In this document: in pieces, positions 48,475 to 56,958 of the stretch
How the letters are laid out: every line of letters starts with the position of its first letter
How positions within the stretch are numbered: the first letter of the stretch is position 1
NCBI GenBank assembly: GCA_017301995.1
Contig: JAFLEH010000001.1
Location: forward strand, 248,001 to 312,000
DNA from: Verrucomicrobiota bacterium
GTDB lineage: Bacteria > Verrucomicrobiota > Verrucomicrobiia > Verrucomicrobiales > Akkermansiaceae
Reading direction: 5' to 3'
Length of the DNA stretch: 64,000 nucleotides
Notes under the pieces: generated by a model
What the model was told of the DNA's origin: nothing
Seen by the model: the letters and a program-made list of their open reading frames with translations, nothing else
The model's database searches: none
Position numbers and translations under genes: made by a program

Positions 48475-51024
48475 ATGAAACTTCCCTTCCGTTTCCTTCC
48501 GTTCGTAGCCGGTCTGCTTTTTGCGGTGCCGGCACCGCTCCATGCCGCTCCCGAGGCCGATTCCAAGGCCACGGCACCGCTGATTTCAGGGCTGGACGAC
48601 CTCCGGCAGCTCGACCGCAAGCTGGTGTCCATGGCCGACAGGACCGCGGCGGCCACGGTTTCGCTGATGTCGGCCAATGGCGGTGCCGCGGGCTCCGGCG
48701 TGATCGTGAGCAAGGAGGGGCTGATCCTCAGCGCGGGCCATGTTTCATCGGCGATGACCGGGGACATCGTCGTCCTGTTTGCCGACGGCAAGCGCGCGAA
48801 GGCCGAGCCGCTGGGAGCGGACTTCGACCGCGATGCGGCGATGCTCCGGATCACCGACCCCGGCGAGTATCCGTTTGTGGAAGTGGCGCCAGCCGACCCG
48901 TTGCCGACCAACGCCTGGTGCGTGGCGCTGGGCCATCCGGGCGGTTATGATCCTCTGCGCACGCCGCCGCTCCGGCTGGGCCGCGTGCTGGGCTACGGGG
49001 AGTTTCTCATCACGGATTCCACCGTGGTCAGCGGCGATTCGGGCGGACCGCTGTTCGACACGGAAGGCCGGGTGATCGGCATCCATTCCAACATCGGAGC
49101 CACCCTCGGCGAGAACCGCCATGTGCCGATCAAAGTGTTCCGCGACCAATGGGACGACCTGCTGGCCGGCAAACGCACCGGCAAGCGGTTCAACCAGAAA
49201 GCCGGTGAAAAGAAACCGAACCCGGAAAAGAAACCGGAAGGCGACAAGCCCAAGGCCTCCGAGCCCAAGCCGCAGCCGAAGCTGGGCCTGAAACTCGGCG
49301 CGGAAAGCGAGGAGGGCGTGACCATCGATGAAGTGGCGCCGGATTCCCCCGCTGCCAAGGCCGGCCTCCAGGCGAAGGATGTGATCGTCAGGATCGGAGC
49401 GCGGAAAGTGACCACCATCGCCGAGTTCGCCGATGCTCTGGCAAACCGCAGGCCGCGGCCATTCGTGAGCCTCGCCTATCAGCGCGATGGTGAAACCAAG
49501 CGGCTGCGGATCCCTTTCCCGCCTCCCAACGAATCCAAGGCCGACGAAAAACCCGCCCCCACCGCGGACGACGAACTCAACGCCTTCATCGACAAGTGCC
49601 TGGACGAAGCCAAGGACGGCCGCGCGGAACTCAAGCTCACCCCGGATCTGATCGAAAAGTTCGGTGGCATGGACCGCATCCAACAGCGCCTCAAGGAGCG
49701 CCTCGAGCAGCGGAAACCCGGTGAAATGAAAGCCCCGGAACCGAAAAAAGGCGATGAAAAGGCCGCCAAGCCCGAGCAGCCGAAGGACAAGCCCGCCACG
49801 GGCACCGAAAAGGAGACCGCTGCGGAAAAAGCCAAGCGGGACCGCATCGCAAAGCTGATGGACCGCGCCCGCTCCAACGGCGGCCGCCTCGAAATCACCC
49901 CGGAAGACCTCGCCGACCTCGGCGGGATGGCGGAACTCCAGAAATTTCTGGGCGCGGGCCAAGCCGCACCGGACGATTTCTTCCTGTCCGTGCTCAAAGC
50001 CCTTAAGCCGGTCACCCGCGAAACCTCCGGGGCCACGGTGACAATCCGCTGCGATGGCAAGGATGTCGCGCTCGGCACGGTTGTCAGCGCCGACGGCGGG
50101 ATTCTAACCAAGAGCTCGGAGACCGCGAAAGGCGACATCACCGTCAGCATCGGCAAAAAGGACTATCCGGCCACGCTGGTGAAACGCTTCGCCGACTGGG
50201 ACCTCGCCCTGTTCGCCATCCCGGCCAAGGGACTCACGCCAGTGAAACTGGACGCCAAGGTTCCCGCATCCACCCGAGGATCGTTGTTGGCCGTGCCCGG
50301 CACCGACGGCGAACCGCTCGGCATCGGCCTGGTGAGCGTGACCAACCGCCCGCTCGGCCACATCGGTTTCCTCGGCATTGAGTCCGACCGCACCGTGGCC
50401 ACCGGCGGCCGCATCACCGCCAAGTCCGTAACCAAGGACGGCCCGGCCGACAAAGGCGGCGTCAAGGCCGGCGACTCGATCACCGCGATCAACGGCGAGC
50501 CCGTTTCCGACCCGATCGGATTCACCCGCACCATCACCCGATTCAAACCCGGCGACGTGGTGAAACTCGATGTCCAGCGCGGTGAGGAAAAGCTCAACCT
50601 CGAAGTGAAACTCGGCGAACGCCCGACGGCGAAGGCCAGCGGCGAGTTCCTCAAGATCAACAAGATGAGTGGCCCGCTCTCGCCGAAGATCGACGGCTTC
50701 CCGCTCGTGCTCCAGCACGACATCCCGCTGGAGCCCGCCCAATGCGGCGGCCCGCTGGTCAACCTGGACGGCACCTGCGTGGGCATCAACGTCTCCCGCG
50801 CCGGCCGCGTCAACACCTTCGCCATCCCCGCCGCAAACGTCGCGGAGATTTTGGCCTCCGCCCAGTCCGATCTCGCCGCCGCGATCGCAAACGCCAAGCC
50901 CACACCATCCGAACCCGCCGTCAGCGCCGAGGAAATCGCCGAAATCTCCAAAGCGCTCGACCAGATCCAACAACGCCTCAAGCGGATCGAGAAACAGTTG
51001 CAACCGGCCGGATCGGATAAATAG
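48475..51024 (+). CDS. HtrA-like protein: active trypsin domain + PDZ + degenerate second protease domain + PDZ
   Basis: This is an 849-residue exported protein; the ATG at 48475 gives MKLPFRFLPFVAGLLFAVPA. The first trypsin-like domain (about 50-235) has an intact triad: His89 in LSAGHVS, Asp120 in DRDAAML and Ser189 in SGDSGGPLF. A PDZ domain follows at about 271-350 (EVAPDSPAAKAGLQAKDVI). A Lys/Glu/Pro-rich linker at about 365-500 carries two helical DLIEKFGGM/DLADLGGM segments. A second protease-like domain from about 525 (ATVTIRCDGKDVALGTVVSA) lacks the triad: TKSSET stands at the His position, Asp576 is kept, and Cys757 in QCGGPLV replaces Ser. A second PDZ lies within it at about 646-720. 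The C-terminus is a short coiled coil. Envelope quality control is likely; the second half may bind substrate rather than cut it. Confidence 0.88.
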   Translation: MKLPFRFLPFVAGLLFAVPAPLHAAPEADSKATAPLISGLDDLRQLDRKLVSMADRTAAATVSLMSANGGAAGSGVIVSKEGLILSAGHVSSAMTGDIVVLFADGKRAKAEPLGADFDRDAAMLRITDPGEYPFVEVAPADPLPTNAWCVALGHPGGYDPLRTPPLRLGRVLGYGEFLITDSTVVSGDSGGPLFDTEGRVIGIHSNIGATLGENRHVPIKVFRDQWDDLLAGKRTGKRFNQKAGEKKPNPEKKPEGDKPKASEPKPQPKLGLKLGAESEEGVTIDEVAPDSPAAKAGLQAKDVIVRIGARKVTTIAEFADALANRRPRPFVSLAYQRDGETKRLRIPFPPPNESKADEKPAPTADDELNAFIDKCLDEAKDGRAELKLTPDLIEKFGGMDRIQQRLKERLEQRKPGEMKAPEPKKGDEKAAKPEQPKDKPATGTEKETAAEKAKRDRIAKLMDRARSNGGRLEITPEDLADLGGMAELQKFLGAGQAAPDDFFLSVLKALKPVTRETSGATVTIRCDGKDVALGTVVSADGGILTKSSETAKGDITVSIGKKDYPATLVKRFADWDLALFAIPAKGLTPVKLDAKVPASTRGSLLAVPGTDGEPLGIGLVSVTNRPLGHIGFLGIESDRTVATGGRITAKSVTKDGPADKGGVKAGDSITAINGEPVSDPIGFTRTITRFKPGDVVKLDVQRGEEKLNLEVKLGERPTAKASGEFLKINKMSGPLSPKIDGFPLVLQHDIPLEPAQCGGPLVNLDGTCVGINVSRAGRVNTFAIPAANVAEILASAQSDLAAAIANAKPTPSEPAVSAEEIAEISKALDQIQQRLKRIEKQLQPAGSDK

Positions 51025-51098
51025 GACGGGGTTTGGTTTCCGTCCGCCCCTGGTGGGCCACCTTCTCACGAAGGCGGCTACATGAAGAAGGCGCGTCC

Positions 51099-51206
51099 TC
51101 CGTAGCCGCGCTCGTGGGGACCTCTCCGTAGCCGCGCTCGTGGGGCCCCCTCCGTAGCCGCGCTCGTGGGGGGCCCCTCCGTAGCCGCGCTCGTGAGAGC
51201 GTGGCC
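51099..51206 (+). repeat. Four short GTAGCC-type repeats
   Basis: CCGTAGCCGCGCTCGTG occurs four times with starts about 26-27 bp apart (51100, 51126, 51152, 51179), separated by G/C-rich linkers. The last copy extends into a CGCTC-GTGA-GAGCG hairpin. A reversed, variant copy lies just before (51061-51081). The motif shares its core with the larger repeats at 3037 and 55147. The rest of the 253-bp gap before avtA is featureless. Confidence 0.85.
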
Positions 51207-51277
51207 TCCCGGCCCATGCCATCAGCCACGGTATGGGACGATAGCGCCCCATCCACGGCGATTACCCGTGAGGAGGA

Positions 51278-52555
51278 TCATCCGCCGACTTCCCGCCAAC
51301 AGTTGCGGACTTCTTCGCCGATGATCCGGAGACCGTCGCGCACCACCGCCTCATCCATCGAGTAGGTCACACGGATGCATTCGTGGCGGTGCCGCCAATC
51401 GGGCCGATCATCGCCGAAAAAGAAGTAATCCCCCGAAACAACCAAGACACCCCGGCGTTTCAAGCGATCGTATAAATCCCTCACTGGGATCGGCAGGCCG
51501 GGGAACCAGAGCCACAGGAAAAGCGCGCCCTCGCTGCGGTGCATGTACCACTCGAAGTCGTCGCCGAACGCCGCCAACGCCTCGGCGCGGGCGCGGGCGC
51601 ATCGGTCCTGATAGAACGGGCGCACCACACCGTCGCTCAGCCGGAGGATTTCCCCGGACTCCAGCAACGGCAGCAGGATTTGCTGGCCGATGCTCGGGTT
51701 GGCCAGTCCCACGATGGCGCTCATCGAGCCCAGCGCGCGGATCACCCGTTCCGGGCCGATCACCACGCCGGTGCGCACGCCGGGAAGGCCGATTTTCGAC
51801 AAACTGAGGGTCAGAATCGTGTTGTCGTCCCAAAACGGAGTCGCGTCGGAGAAGAAGATCCCCGGAAACGGAGCGCCGTAGGCGTTGTCGAGGATCAGCG
51901 GGATGCCCGCCGACCTGGCGAGCGCGGCGAGGCGCGCCACCTCTTCGTCGGTGAGGACGTTTCCGGTCGGGTTGGTCGGGCGCGACGCGCAAATGGCGGC
52001 GACTTCGGGAGTGATCTCCAATCGGTCGAAATCCACGCGGTACTTGAACTCGTGAGGACCGGTTTTCTCGATCACCGGAGGCTGGGCACGGAAAAGGTCG
52101 CCATCCACGCCCTGATTCGCGTAGCCGATGTATTCCGGCACCAGCGGGAGGAGGATCTTGCGGCGGGAGCCATCCGGCATGCGTCCGGCGAGCAGGTTGA
52201 ACAGGAAAAAAAACGCGGTTTGTCCGCCCGCGGTGATCGCCACGTTTTCCGGACCGATTTCCCAGCCGAAGGTCCTGCGGAAAAGCCCGGCCACGGCTTC
52301 CAGAAACCGCGGATTGCCCCTCGGCGGATCATAGGAGGTCAGCGCCCGGCCGAGTCCGCCGGGTTCGGCGGCGAGTTCCTCGACCCGGCGTTTCCAAACC
52401 GCGTCCATCTCGGGGATCCGGGCCGGTTGGCCTCCCCCCAGCATCCGGATGTCCGGCCCACCGCTGGCCAGCGCGTGGCCAAGGTCGTCCATCAGCGACT
52501 CGATACCGCTGCCACATCCCAAATGACGCCCGAAATCCGAAAAATCACCATTCAT
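51278..52555 (-). CDS. avtA: Valine-pyruvate aminotransferase
   Basis: This is a 425-residue class I PLP aminotransferase. The start at 52555 gives FSDFGRHLGCGSGIESLMDD, matching the AvtA N-terminus; the open frame continues to 53137 but is shadow. Conserved AvtA segments include IRMLGGGQPARIPEM, LTSYDPPRGNPRFL, VPEYIGYANQGVDGDLF, ICASRPTNPTGNVLTDEE, LILDNAYGAPFPGIFF and SLSKIGLPGVRTGVV, which holds the PLP lysine. The enzyme exchanges alanine and valine amino groups. It is divergent from the peroxiredoxin gene with 84 nt between starts. Confidence 0.93.
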   Translation of the reverse strand: MNGDFSDFGRHLGCGSGIESLMDDLGHALASGGPDIRMLGGGQPARIPEMDAVWKRRVEELAAEPGGLGRALTSYDPPRGNPRFLEAVAGLFRRTFGWEIGPENVAITAGGQTAFFFLFNLLAGRMPDGSRRKILLPLVPEYIGYANQGVDGDLFRAQPPVIEKTGPHEFKYRVDFDRLEITPEVAAICASRPTNPTGNVLTDEEVARLAALARSAGIPLILDNAYGAPFPGIFFSDATPFWDDNTILTLSLSKIGLPGVRTGVVIGPERVIRALGSMSAIVGLANPSIGQQILLPLLESGEILRLSDGVVRPFYQDRCARARAEALAAFGDDFEWYMHRSEGALFLWLWFPGLPIPVRDLYDRLKRRGVLVVSGDYFFFGDDRPDWRHRHECIRVTYSMDEAVVRDGLRIIGEEVRNCWREVGG

Positions 52556-52639
52556 TTCACCTCGACCGGTTGACCGGAGGCCGGGAGCATCTATACTCCG
52601 CCCGCAAACTGCAACCAAAACGACACCAAACGAACCAAT

Positions 52640-53131
52640 ATGAGCATCAACGTAGGAGACCAAGCCCCCGATTTCACCCTTGTCACCAAGACCGCCGAAG
52701 GCCCGAAACTCGTCACCCTGAAAGACGAGATCGGCTCCGCGAATATCGTCCTTCTTTTCGTCCCGATGGCCTTCACGGGCGTCTGCACCAAGGAATTCTG
52801 CGACATTTCCGCCGGCATCAGCGAATATCAGGCCCTCGATGCGAAGGTATTCGGGATCTCCGGTGACAATCCGTTCGCCCAAGCCGCATGGGCGGAGAAG
52901 GAAGGCATCACCCTCCCGCTGCTCAGCGACTACGAGCATGCCGTGGCCAAGGCCTACGGTGTGGCCTACGACAGCTTCCTCCCCGAAGCGAACCTGATCA
53001 TGGGCGGCGTGGCCAAGCGCTCCGCCTTCGTGATCGACAAGCAGGGTGTCGTCCGTTACGCGGAGGTCCAGAACCACCCGAAGGACCTGCCGGATTTCGA
53101 AGCCGTGAAAGCCGCCCTCAAGGCACTCTGA
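52640..53131 (+). CDS. Peroxiredoxin (AhpE/Bcp type)
   Basis: This 163-residue cytosolic thiol peroxidase reduces hydrogen peroxide or organic peroxides. The peroxidatic Cys49 is in MAFTGVCTKEFC, and a second Cys54 five residues on has the spacing of the resolving cysteine in Bcp/PrxQ-type enzymes, while the FTGVC context resembles AhpE. The fold opening GDQAPDFTLV and the C-terminal SAFVIDKQGVVRYAEV are typical. No signal peptide. It ends in a strong hairpin terminator. Its electron donor is not encoded nearby. Confidence 0.93.
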   Translation: MSINVGDQAPDFTLVTKTAEGPKLVTLKDEIGSANIVLLFVPMAFTGVCTKEFCDISAGISEYQALDAKVFGISGDNPFAQAAWAEKEGITLPLLSDYEHAVAKAYGVAYDSFLPEANLIMGGVAKRSAFVIDKQGVVRYAEVQNHPKDLPDFEAVKAALKAL

Positions 53132-53157
53132 TCCCACATCCCCGGCGATTTTTTCTG

Positions 53158-53197
53158 AGCCACCATCGGCCCGACGGCTGATGGTGGCTTCTTGTTG
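53158..53197 (+). terminator. Rho-independent terminator of the peroxiredoxin gene
   Basis: AGCCACCATC pairs with GATGGTGGCT in a perfect 10-bp stem with a further GCC/GGC pairing in the loop, followed by the T-rich TTCTTGTT. It ends about 65 nt past the stop codon and 77 nt before hemX. Confidence 0.85.
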
Positions 53198-53273
53198 GCG
53201 GTCCCCCGCCCCGTCCGGAAAGAAAGCCGAAAGTTATACTTGCCGAACGGCCCCGATCCGGCAAAACAAGGGC

Positions 53274-54041
53274 ATGGACCGCTGGTTTCTCATCGCCGCA
53301 ACCGCACTGGCCGCCATTGGCGGCGGGTGGGGTATGGTCTCGGTGCATCGCGGGCAGCGCAGCCGCGTGACAGTGGTTTGGATGCTGTTCGTGCTGGTCT
53401 GCCAGTTCGGATTTCTGAGCCTGCGCGGGCAGGTCCGCGGCTCGTGCCCGCTGCACGATCCCGGCGAAATCCTGGCTTATCTGGCCTGGGCGGTGACGAT
53501 ATTCTATCTGGTTGTCGGCTCGGCCTATCGGCTGTCGTTGCTCGGAGTGTTCAGCGCGCCGCTGGTGGTGGTGCTGCAGCTCGGGGCCCTTGGTTTCGTG
53601 GCGGTGGAGGCTCCGCCGCACCGGATTCCGGAAACCAGCGCGTTTCACGCCCTGCACTCGTCCGCCGCCGTGCTCGCCTATGGGGCGCTCGGCCTGGCCG
53701 CGATCTCCGGCGTGATGTTTCTGACGCTCAACCACCAGCTCAAGGAGCAGGTGCTCCGTAGCGGGCTGTTCCGCAACATGCCGCCCGCCCATTCGCTGCT
53801 GGTCTCGCTGGAACGCATGCTGTGGGTCGGCACCGGATTGCTCACGCTTGGTGTGCTGGCCGGAGTCTTCATGGGCCCGGCCGAACACTCGCCGGGGCAC
53901 TTTTTCGCGGCGATCGCGGTTTGGACGGCCTACGTGGGCCTGCTGGTGTTCAAGACGTTCCGCGGAATGACGGGGAGGAAGCTGGCGCTTGCCTCAGTGG
54001 CGATATTTGTGGTTTCACTCCTGCTGTTTTTCTCGGTCTGA
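53274..54041 (+). CDS. HemX/CcsA-type cytochrome c assembly membrane protein
   Basis: This 255-residue protein has about eight membrane helices. It resembles the CcsA/HemX family: a conserved WAVTIFYLVVGSAYRLS block, SAFHALHSSAAVLAYGALGL and HSPGHFFAAIAVWTAYVGLL with histidines that could ligate heme. In many bacteria the hemX gene precedes hemA and its product influences HemA level or heme handling. The stop codon overlaps the hemA start by 1 nt (TGATG), so the two are translationally coupled. The start at 53274 is the first sensible ATG; the frame is open to 53181. Confidence 0.85.
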   Translation: MDRWFLIAATALAAIGGGWGMVSVHRGQRSRVTVVWMLFVLVCQFGFLSLRGQVRGSCPLHDPGEILAYLAWAVTIFYLVVGSAYRLSLLGVFSAPLVVVLQLGALGFVAVEAPPHRIPETSAFHALHSSAAVLAYGALGLAAISGVMFLTLNHQLKEQVLRSGLFRNMPPAHSLLVSLERMLWVGTGLLTLGVLAGVFMGPAEHSPGHFFAAIAVWTAYVGLLVFKTFRGMTGRKLALASVAIFVVSLLLFFSV

Positions 54042-55057
54042 TGGAGCTGTTCTGTTTGGGATTGAATCATCGGACCGCTCCGGTGGAGGTGCGCGAGAAA
54101 TTCGCCGTTGGGACCCCGCGCCTCGGCCAGGCGTCCGCCGATCTCGTCGAACTCGCGGGCGCCGCGGAAGTCGTCATCGTTTCCACCTGCAACCGCACCG
54201 AATACTACCTGGCCGCGCCGGACGCTGGACAAGCGCTTGAGATCCTGGAACGCCGCCTGCTGGAACGCGAAAAACTCGACGGCGCCACATCCTCGCATTT
54301 CTATCGGAAAACCAAAGCCGACGCCGCGGTCCACCTTTGCCGGGTGGTCAGCGGACTCGACTCGATGATGCTCGGCGAAACCGAGATCTTCGGCCAGGTC
54401 AAGCAGGCCTATCACGCGGCCCACGCCGCCGGCACCACCGGCGGCATCCTCAACCGGCTGTTCCAACGCGCGTTCGGCGTCGGCAAAAAAGTCCGCACCG
54501 AGACCTCCATCCAGGAAGGCGCCACCTCCGTCGGCAACGTGGCCGTCGATCTCGCGGAAAAGATTTTCGGCCACCTCAAGGACAGCCAGGTGATGATCCT
54601 CGGGGCCGGCGAGATGTGCCGCATCACCGCCCAAAGCCTCGTCTCACGCGGAGCCCGCTCGATCTTCGTCACCAACCGCTCGTTCGACCGCGCGGTGGAA
54701 CTCGCCACCGAAATGGGCGGTACCGCCGTCAAATTCGACGACTGGGAGCAAGTTCTCGAAAAAGTGGACGTGGTCATCTCCTCCACCGGCGCACCCCACG
54801 CCCTGATCCTCCGCGAGCACGTGGAAAAAGTCCGCCGCGCCCGCAAATACCGCCCGCTGTTCTTCATCGACATCGCCGTCCCCCGCGACATCCACCCCGC
54901 CGTCGCCGAAATCGAGGAGGTCTATCTCTACGACATCGACAAACTCGAACACCTCGCCAACGAAGGCCGCGCCCGCCGACAACTCCAGATCGAACACTGC
55001 GACCAAATCATCCGTGACGAACTCGGAAAACTCAATCTTCCGGGGTTGGGGGGGTAG
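54041..55057 (+). CDS. hemA: Glutamyl-tRNA reductase (short form)
   Basis: This 338-residue enzyme reduces Glu-tRNA(Glu) to glutamate-1-semialdehyde, the entry to tetrapyrroles in C5-pathway bacteria. The catalytic Cys50 lies in IVSTCNRTEYYLA. VSGLDSMMLGETEIFGQVKQ, KVRTETSIQEGATSVGNVAV and the NADPH site VMILGAGEMCRITAQSL with SIFVTNRSFDRA follow, then ISSTGAPHALI and FFIDIAVPRDIHP. The protein stops soon after YLYDIDKLEHLANEGRARRQ, so most of the C-terminal dimerisation domain (about 80-100 residues in typical 420-residue enzymes) is missing. The DNA after the stop is repeat, with no sign of a frameshifted continuation. Confidence 0.93.
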   Translation: MELFCLGLNHRTAPVEVREKFAVGTPRLGQASADLVELAGAAEVVIVSTCNRTEYYLAAPDAGQALEILERRLLEREKLDGATSSHFYRKTKADAAVHLCRVVSGLDSMMLGETEIFGQVKQAYHAAHAAGTTGGILNRLFQRAFGVGKKVRTETSIQEGATSVGNVAVDLAEKIFGHLKDSQVMILGAGEMCRITAQSLVSRGARSIFVTNRSFDRAVELATEMGGTAVKFDDWEQVLEKVDVVISSTGAPHALILREHVEKVRRARKYRPLFFIDIAVPRDIHPAVAEIEEVYLYDIDKLEHLANEGRARRQLQIEHCDQIIRDELGKLNLPGLGG

Positions 55058-55061
55058 GGTT

Positions 55062-55084
55062 TTGTTATTGGTTATTTGTTATTG
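55062..55084 (+). repeat. AT-rich post-stop repeat, copy 2
   Basis: TTATTGGTTATTTGTTAT recurs here 4 nt after the hemA stop codon; see the other copies at 46731 and 58484. Confidence 0.75.
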
Positions 55085-55146
55085 GGGGAAGGTCATTTGG
55101 CGGGTTTTTCAACCGCCTTCCTTACACGGACGGTCCATCCGCGAAC

Positions 55147-55690
55147 TGTAGCGGCGCGTCTATGACCGCCGCTGACCGCCCCCGAGGCCGAAACGCCAAA
55201 ATGAAAGCCAATGATTAGGATTCCCACATCCCACTCGCCCCGACGCTCGCAGAGCGCCGCTACAAGCATTCTCATCCGCTAAATGTAGCGGCGCGTCTAT
55301 GACCGTCGCTGACTGCCCCGAGGCCGAAACGCCAAAATGAAAGCCAAACAACAGGATTCCCACATCCCACTCGCCCCGACGCTCGCAGAGCGCCGCTACA
55401 AGCATTCTCATCCGCAAACTGTAGCGGCGCGTCTATGACCGTCGCTGACCGGCCCCGAGGCCGAAACGCAAAAGTGAAAGCCAATGATTAGGATTTCCAC
55501 ATCCCACAGGCCCCGACGCTCACAGAGCGCCGCCACAAGCATTCTCATCCGCAAAATGTAGCGGCGCGTCTATGACCGTCGCTGACTGCCCCTGAGGCAG
55601 AAAGGCCAAAATGAAAACCAAACAAAAGGATTCCCACATCCCACTGACCCCGACGATCGTAGAGCGCCGCTACAAGCGTTCCATTCGCGA
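55147..55690 (-). repeat. Tandem array of four 136-137-bp intergenic repeats
   Basis: Units start at 55147, 55284, 55420 and 55557. Each opens with TGTAGCGGCGC and closes with GCGCCGCTACA, a perfect 11-bp inverted pair about 100 bp apart, plus a short GCATTCTCATCC spacer. Inner hairpins are CGCTC-gca-GAGCG and, in the first unit, GCGGCG/CGCCGC. It is the reverse complement of the family at 3037-3382. The array separates hemA from hemC; no gene is present. Confidence 0.92.
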
Positions 55691-55983
55691 AGCACACGTT
55701 TCCGGCCGCTTTGTTCCATTGGCGGCGTGGATTTCACGGGCGGTTGGAACGATCTCGCATGGGGTTTGGGTCGATCTCGAACCTACTCTGGACCGATCTC
55801 GAACGGACTTTGAACGGGTCCTTTCGCCAATCCTGGAGCAAACCAACCTGGATCCTACCGGGTCCCGGCTCCACTTTCGCACTCCCCACTTGACAAGGGC
55901 GGGGCGGGCGCGGCTTATTGCCGCTTCCCCGTGCAAAACTCCGGTCTCGAACGACTCCGAATCCAGGCCCAGCCATCGCATCC
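55691..55983. other. Intergenic stretch before hemC with a short GATCTCGAAC repeat
   Basis: No gene is supported. CGATCTCGAAC occurs at about 55772 and 55795, with a third weaker copy (CTTTGAACGGGTCC) after them, forming a short direct repeat upstream of hemC. A longer open frame crossing the region does not resemble any protein and ends in hemC's shadow. Confidence 0.4.
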
Positions 55984-56958
55984 ATGATCCCGAACGAAGA
56001 CACATCCCCCACCCCGCGGCTGATCATCGGCACGCGGGGCAGCGAACTGGCGCTGGTCCAGGCCACCGCCACCGAGGGCGCGCTTGCGGCCATGTTCCCC
56101 GATCTGGAACGGGTCCGCAACGTGATCAAAACCACCGGCGACCGCCGCACCGACGTTTCGCTCAACGAAGTGGCCAAGGCGGAGGGGATTTTCGACAAGG
56201 GCGTGTTCATCAAGGAACTCGAACAGGCGCTCGATTCCGGGGAAATCGACCTCGCCGTCCACAGCCTGAAGGATCTGCCGACCGTCCTCGAGCCCCGCTT
56301 CGTTCTCGCGGCCGTGCTGCGTCGCGCGCCCATCCGCGACGTGCTGGTCACCCGCGGGGCGGCTTCGCTGGCGGAGCTTCCCGAAGGCGCGCGGGTCGGC
56401 ACCAGCAGCGTCCGCCGCGCCCGGCAGCTCGAATGGCTGCGGCCCGACCTGACCATCGTCGATCTGCGCGGAAATGTCCCCACCCGCTTGCGCAAACTGG
56501 CGGAAGATGACACCTACGACGCCATCCTGTTGGCCGAGGCCGGACTCGTCCGGCTCGACTTCCTGCCGGAGTCCCAGTCCGCGCCCTCGGAGCCGGTGGC
56601 AAACATGCCCGGGCTCGTGGCCGTTCGGTTACCGGAGGACGAATTTTTCCCCGCCGCCGGCCAAGGCGCGATCGGCCTGGAAACCCGCGCCAGCGACGCA
56701 CCGAGCCGAGTTTTCGCCGAGGCGATCGGCCACCGGGAAACCTGGCTGAGGGTCACCGCGGAACGGGAGTTTCTCCGACTGTTGGACGCCGGCTGCCATA
56801 CTCCGGTCGGCGTGTATTCCTCGCTTCACGGAGACCGCATCCATCTATCCGCACGGGTGTTTCCGGAATCCGGCGGCGCGCCGCGCACCGCGACCGTCGA
56901 ATGCCCGGCCGACGAACCCCTCGCCGCCGCCCTAACTCTCTATCAATCCCTCTCATGA
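55984..56958 (+). CDS. hemC: Hydroxymethylbilane synthase (porphobilinogen deaminase)
   Basis: This 324-residue enzyme polymerises four porphobilinogens. Conserved blocks are LIIGTRGSELALVQA, KGVFIKELEQAL, IDLAVHSLKDLPT, VGTSSVRRARQL, DLRGNVPTRLRKL and AAGQGAIGLETR. Cys271 in DAGCHTPVG binds the dipyrromethane cofactor. The ATG at 55984 is the first one in frame before IIGTRG. It overlaps cobA/hemD by 4 nt (ATGA), so the two act as a unit. Confidence 0.96.
   Translation: MIPNEDTSPTPRLIIGTRGSELALVQATATEGALAAMFPDLERVRNVIKTTGDRRTDVSLNEVAKAEGIFDKGVFIKELEQALDSGEIDLAVHSLKDLPTVLEPRFVLAAVLRRAPIRDVLVTRGAASLAELPEGARVGTSSVRRARQLEWLRPDLTIVDLRGNVPTRLRKLAEDDTYDAILLAEAGLVRLDFLPESQSAPSEPVANMPGLVAVRLPEDEFFPAAGQGAIGLETRASDAPSRVFAEAIGHRETWLRVTAEREFLRLLDAGCHTPVGVYSSLHGDRIHLSARVFPESGGAPRTATVECPADEPLAAALTLYQSLS

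Noticed and set aside
48243..48911. 222-residue minus-strand frame
   Set aside because: It runs antisense through the signal peptide and protease domain of the HtrA-like gene, whose sense-strand motifs are clear.
51099..51206. CRISPR-like short repeats at 26-27-bp spacing
   Set aside because: The repeat is 17 bp or more with only 5-10 bp of G/C-rich linker, too short and too similar to be spacers.
52556..53137. N-terminal extension of the avtA frame
   Set aside because: The added 194 residues are the antisense of the peroxiredoxin gene; AvtA homology begins at the ATG at 52555.
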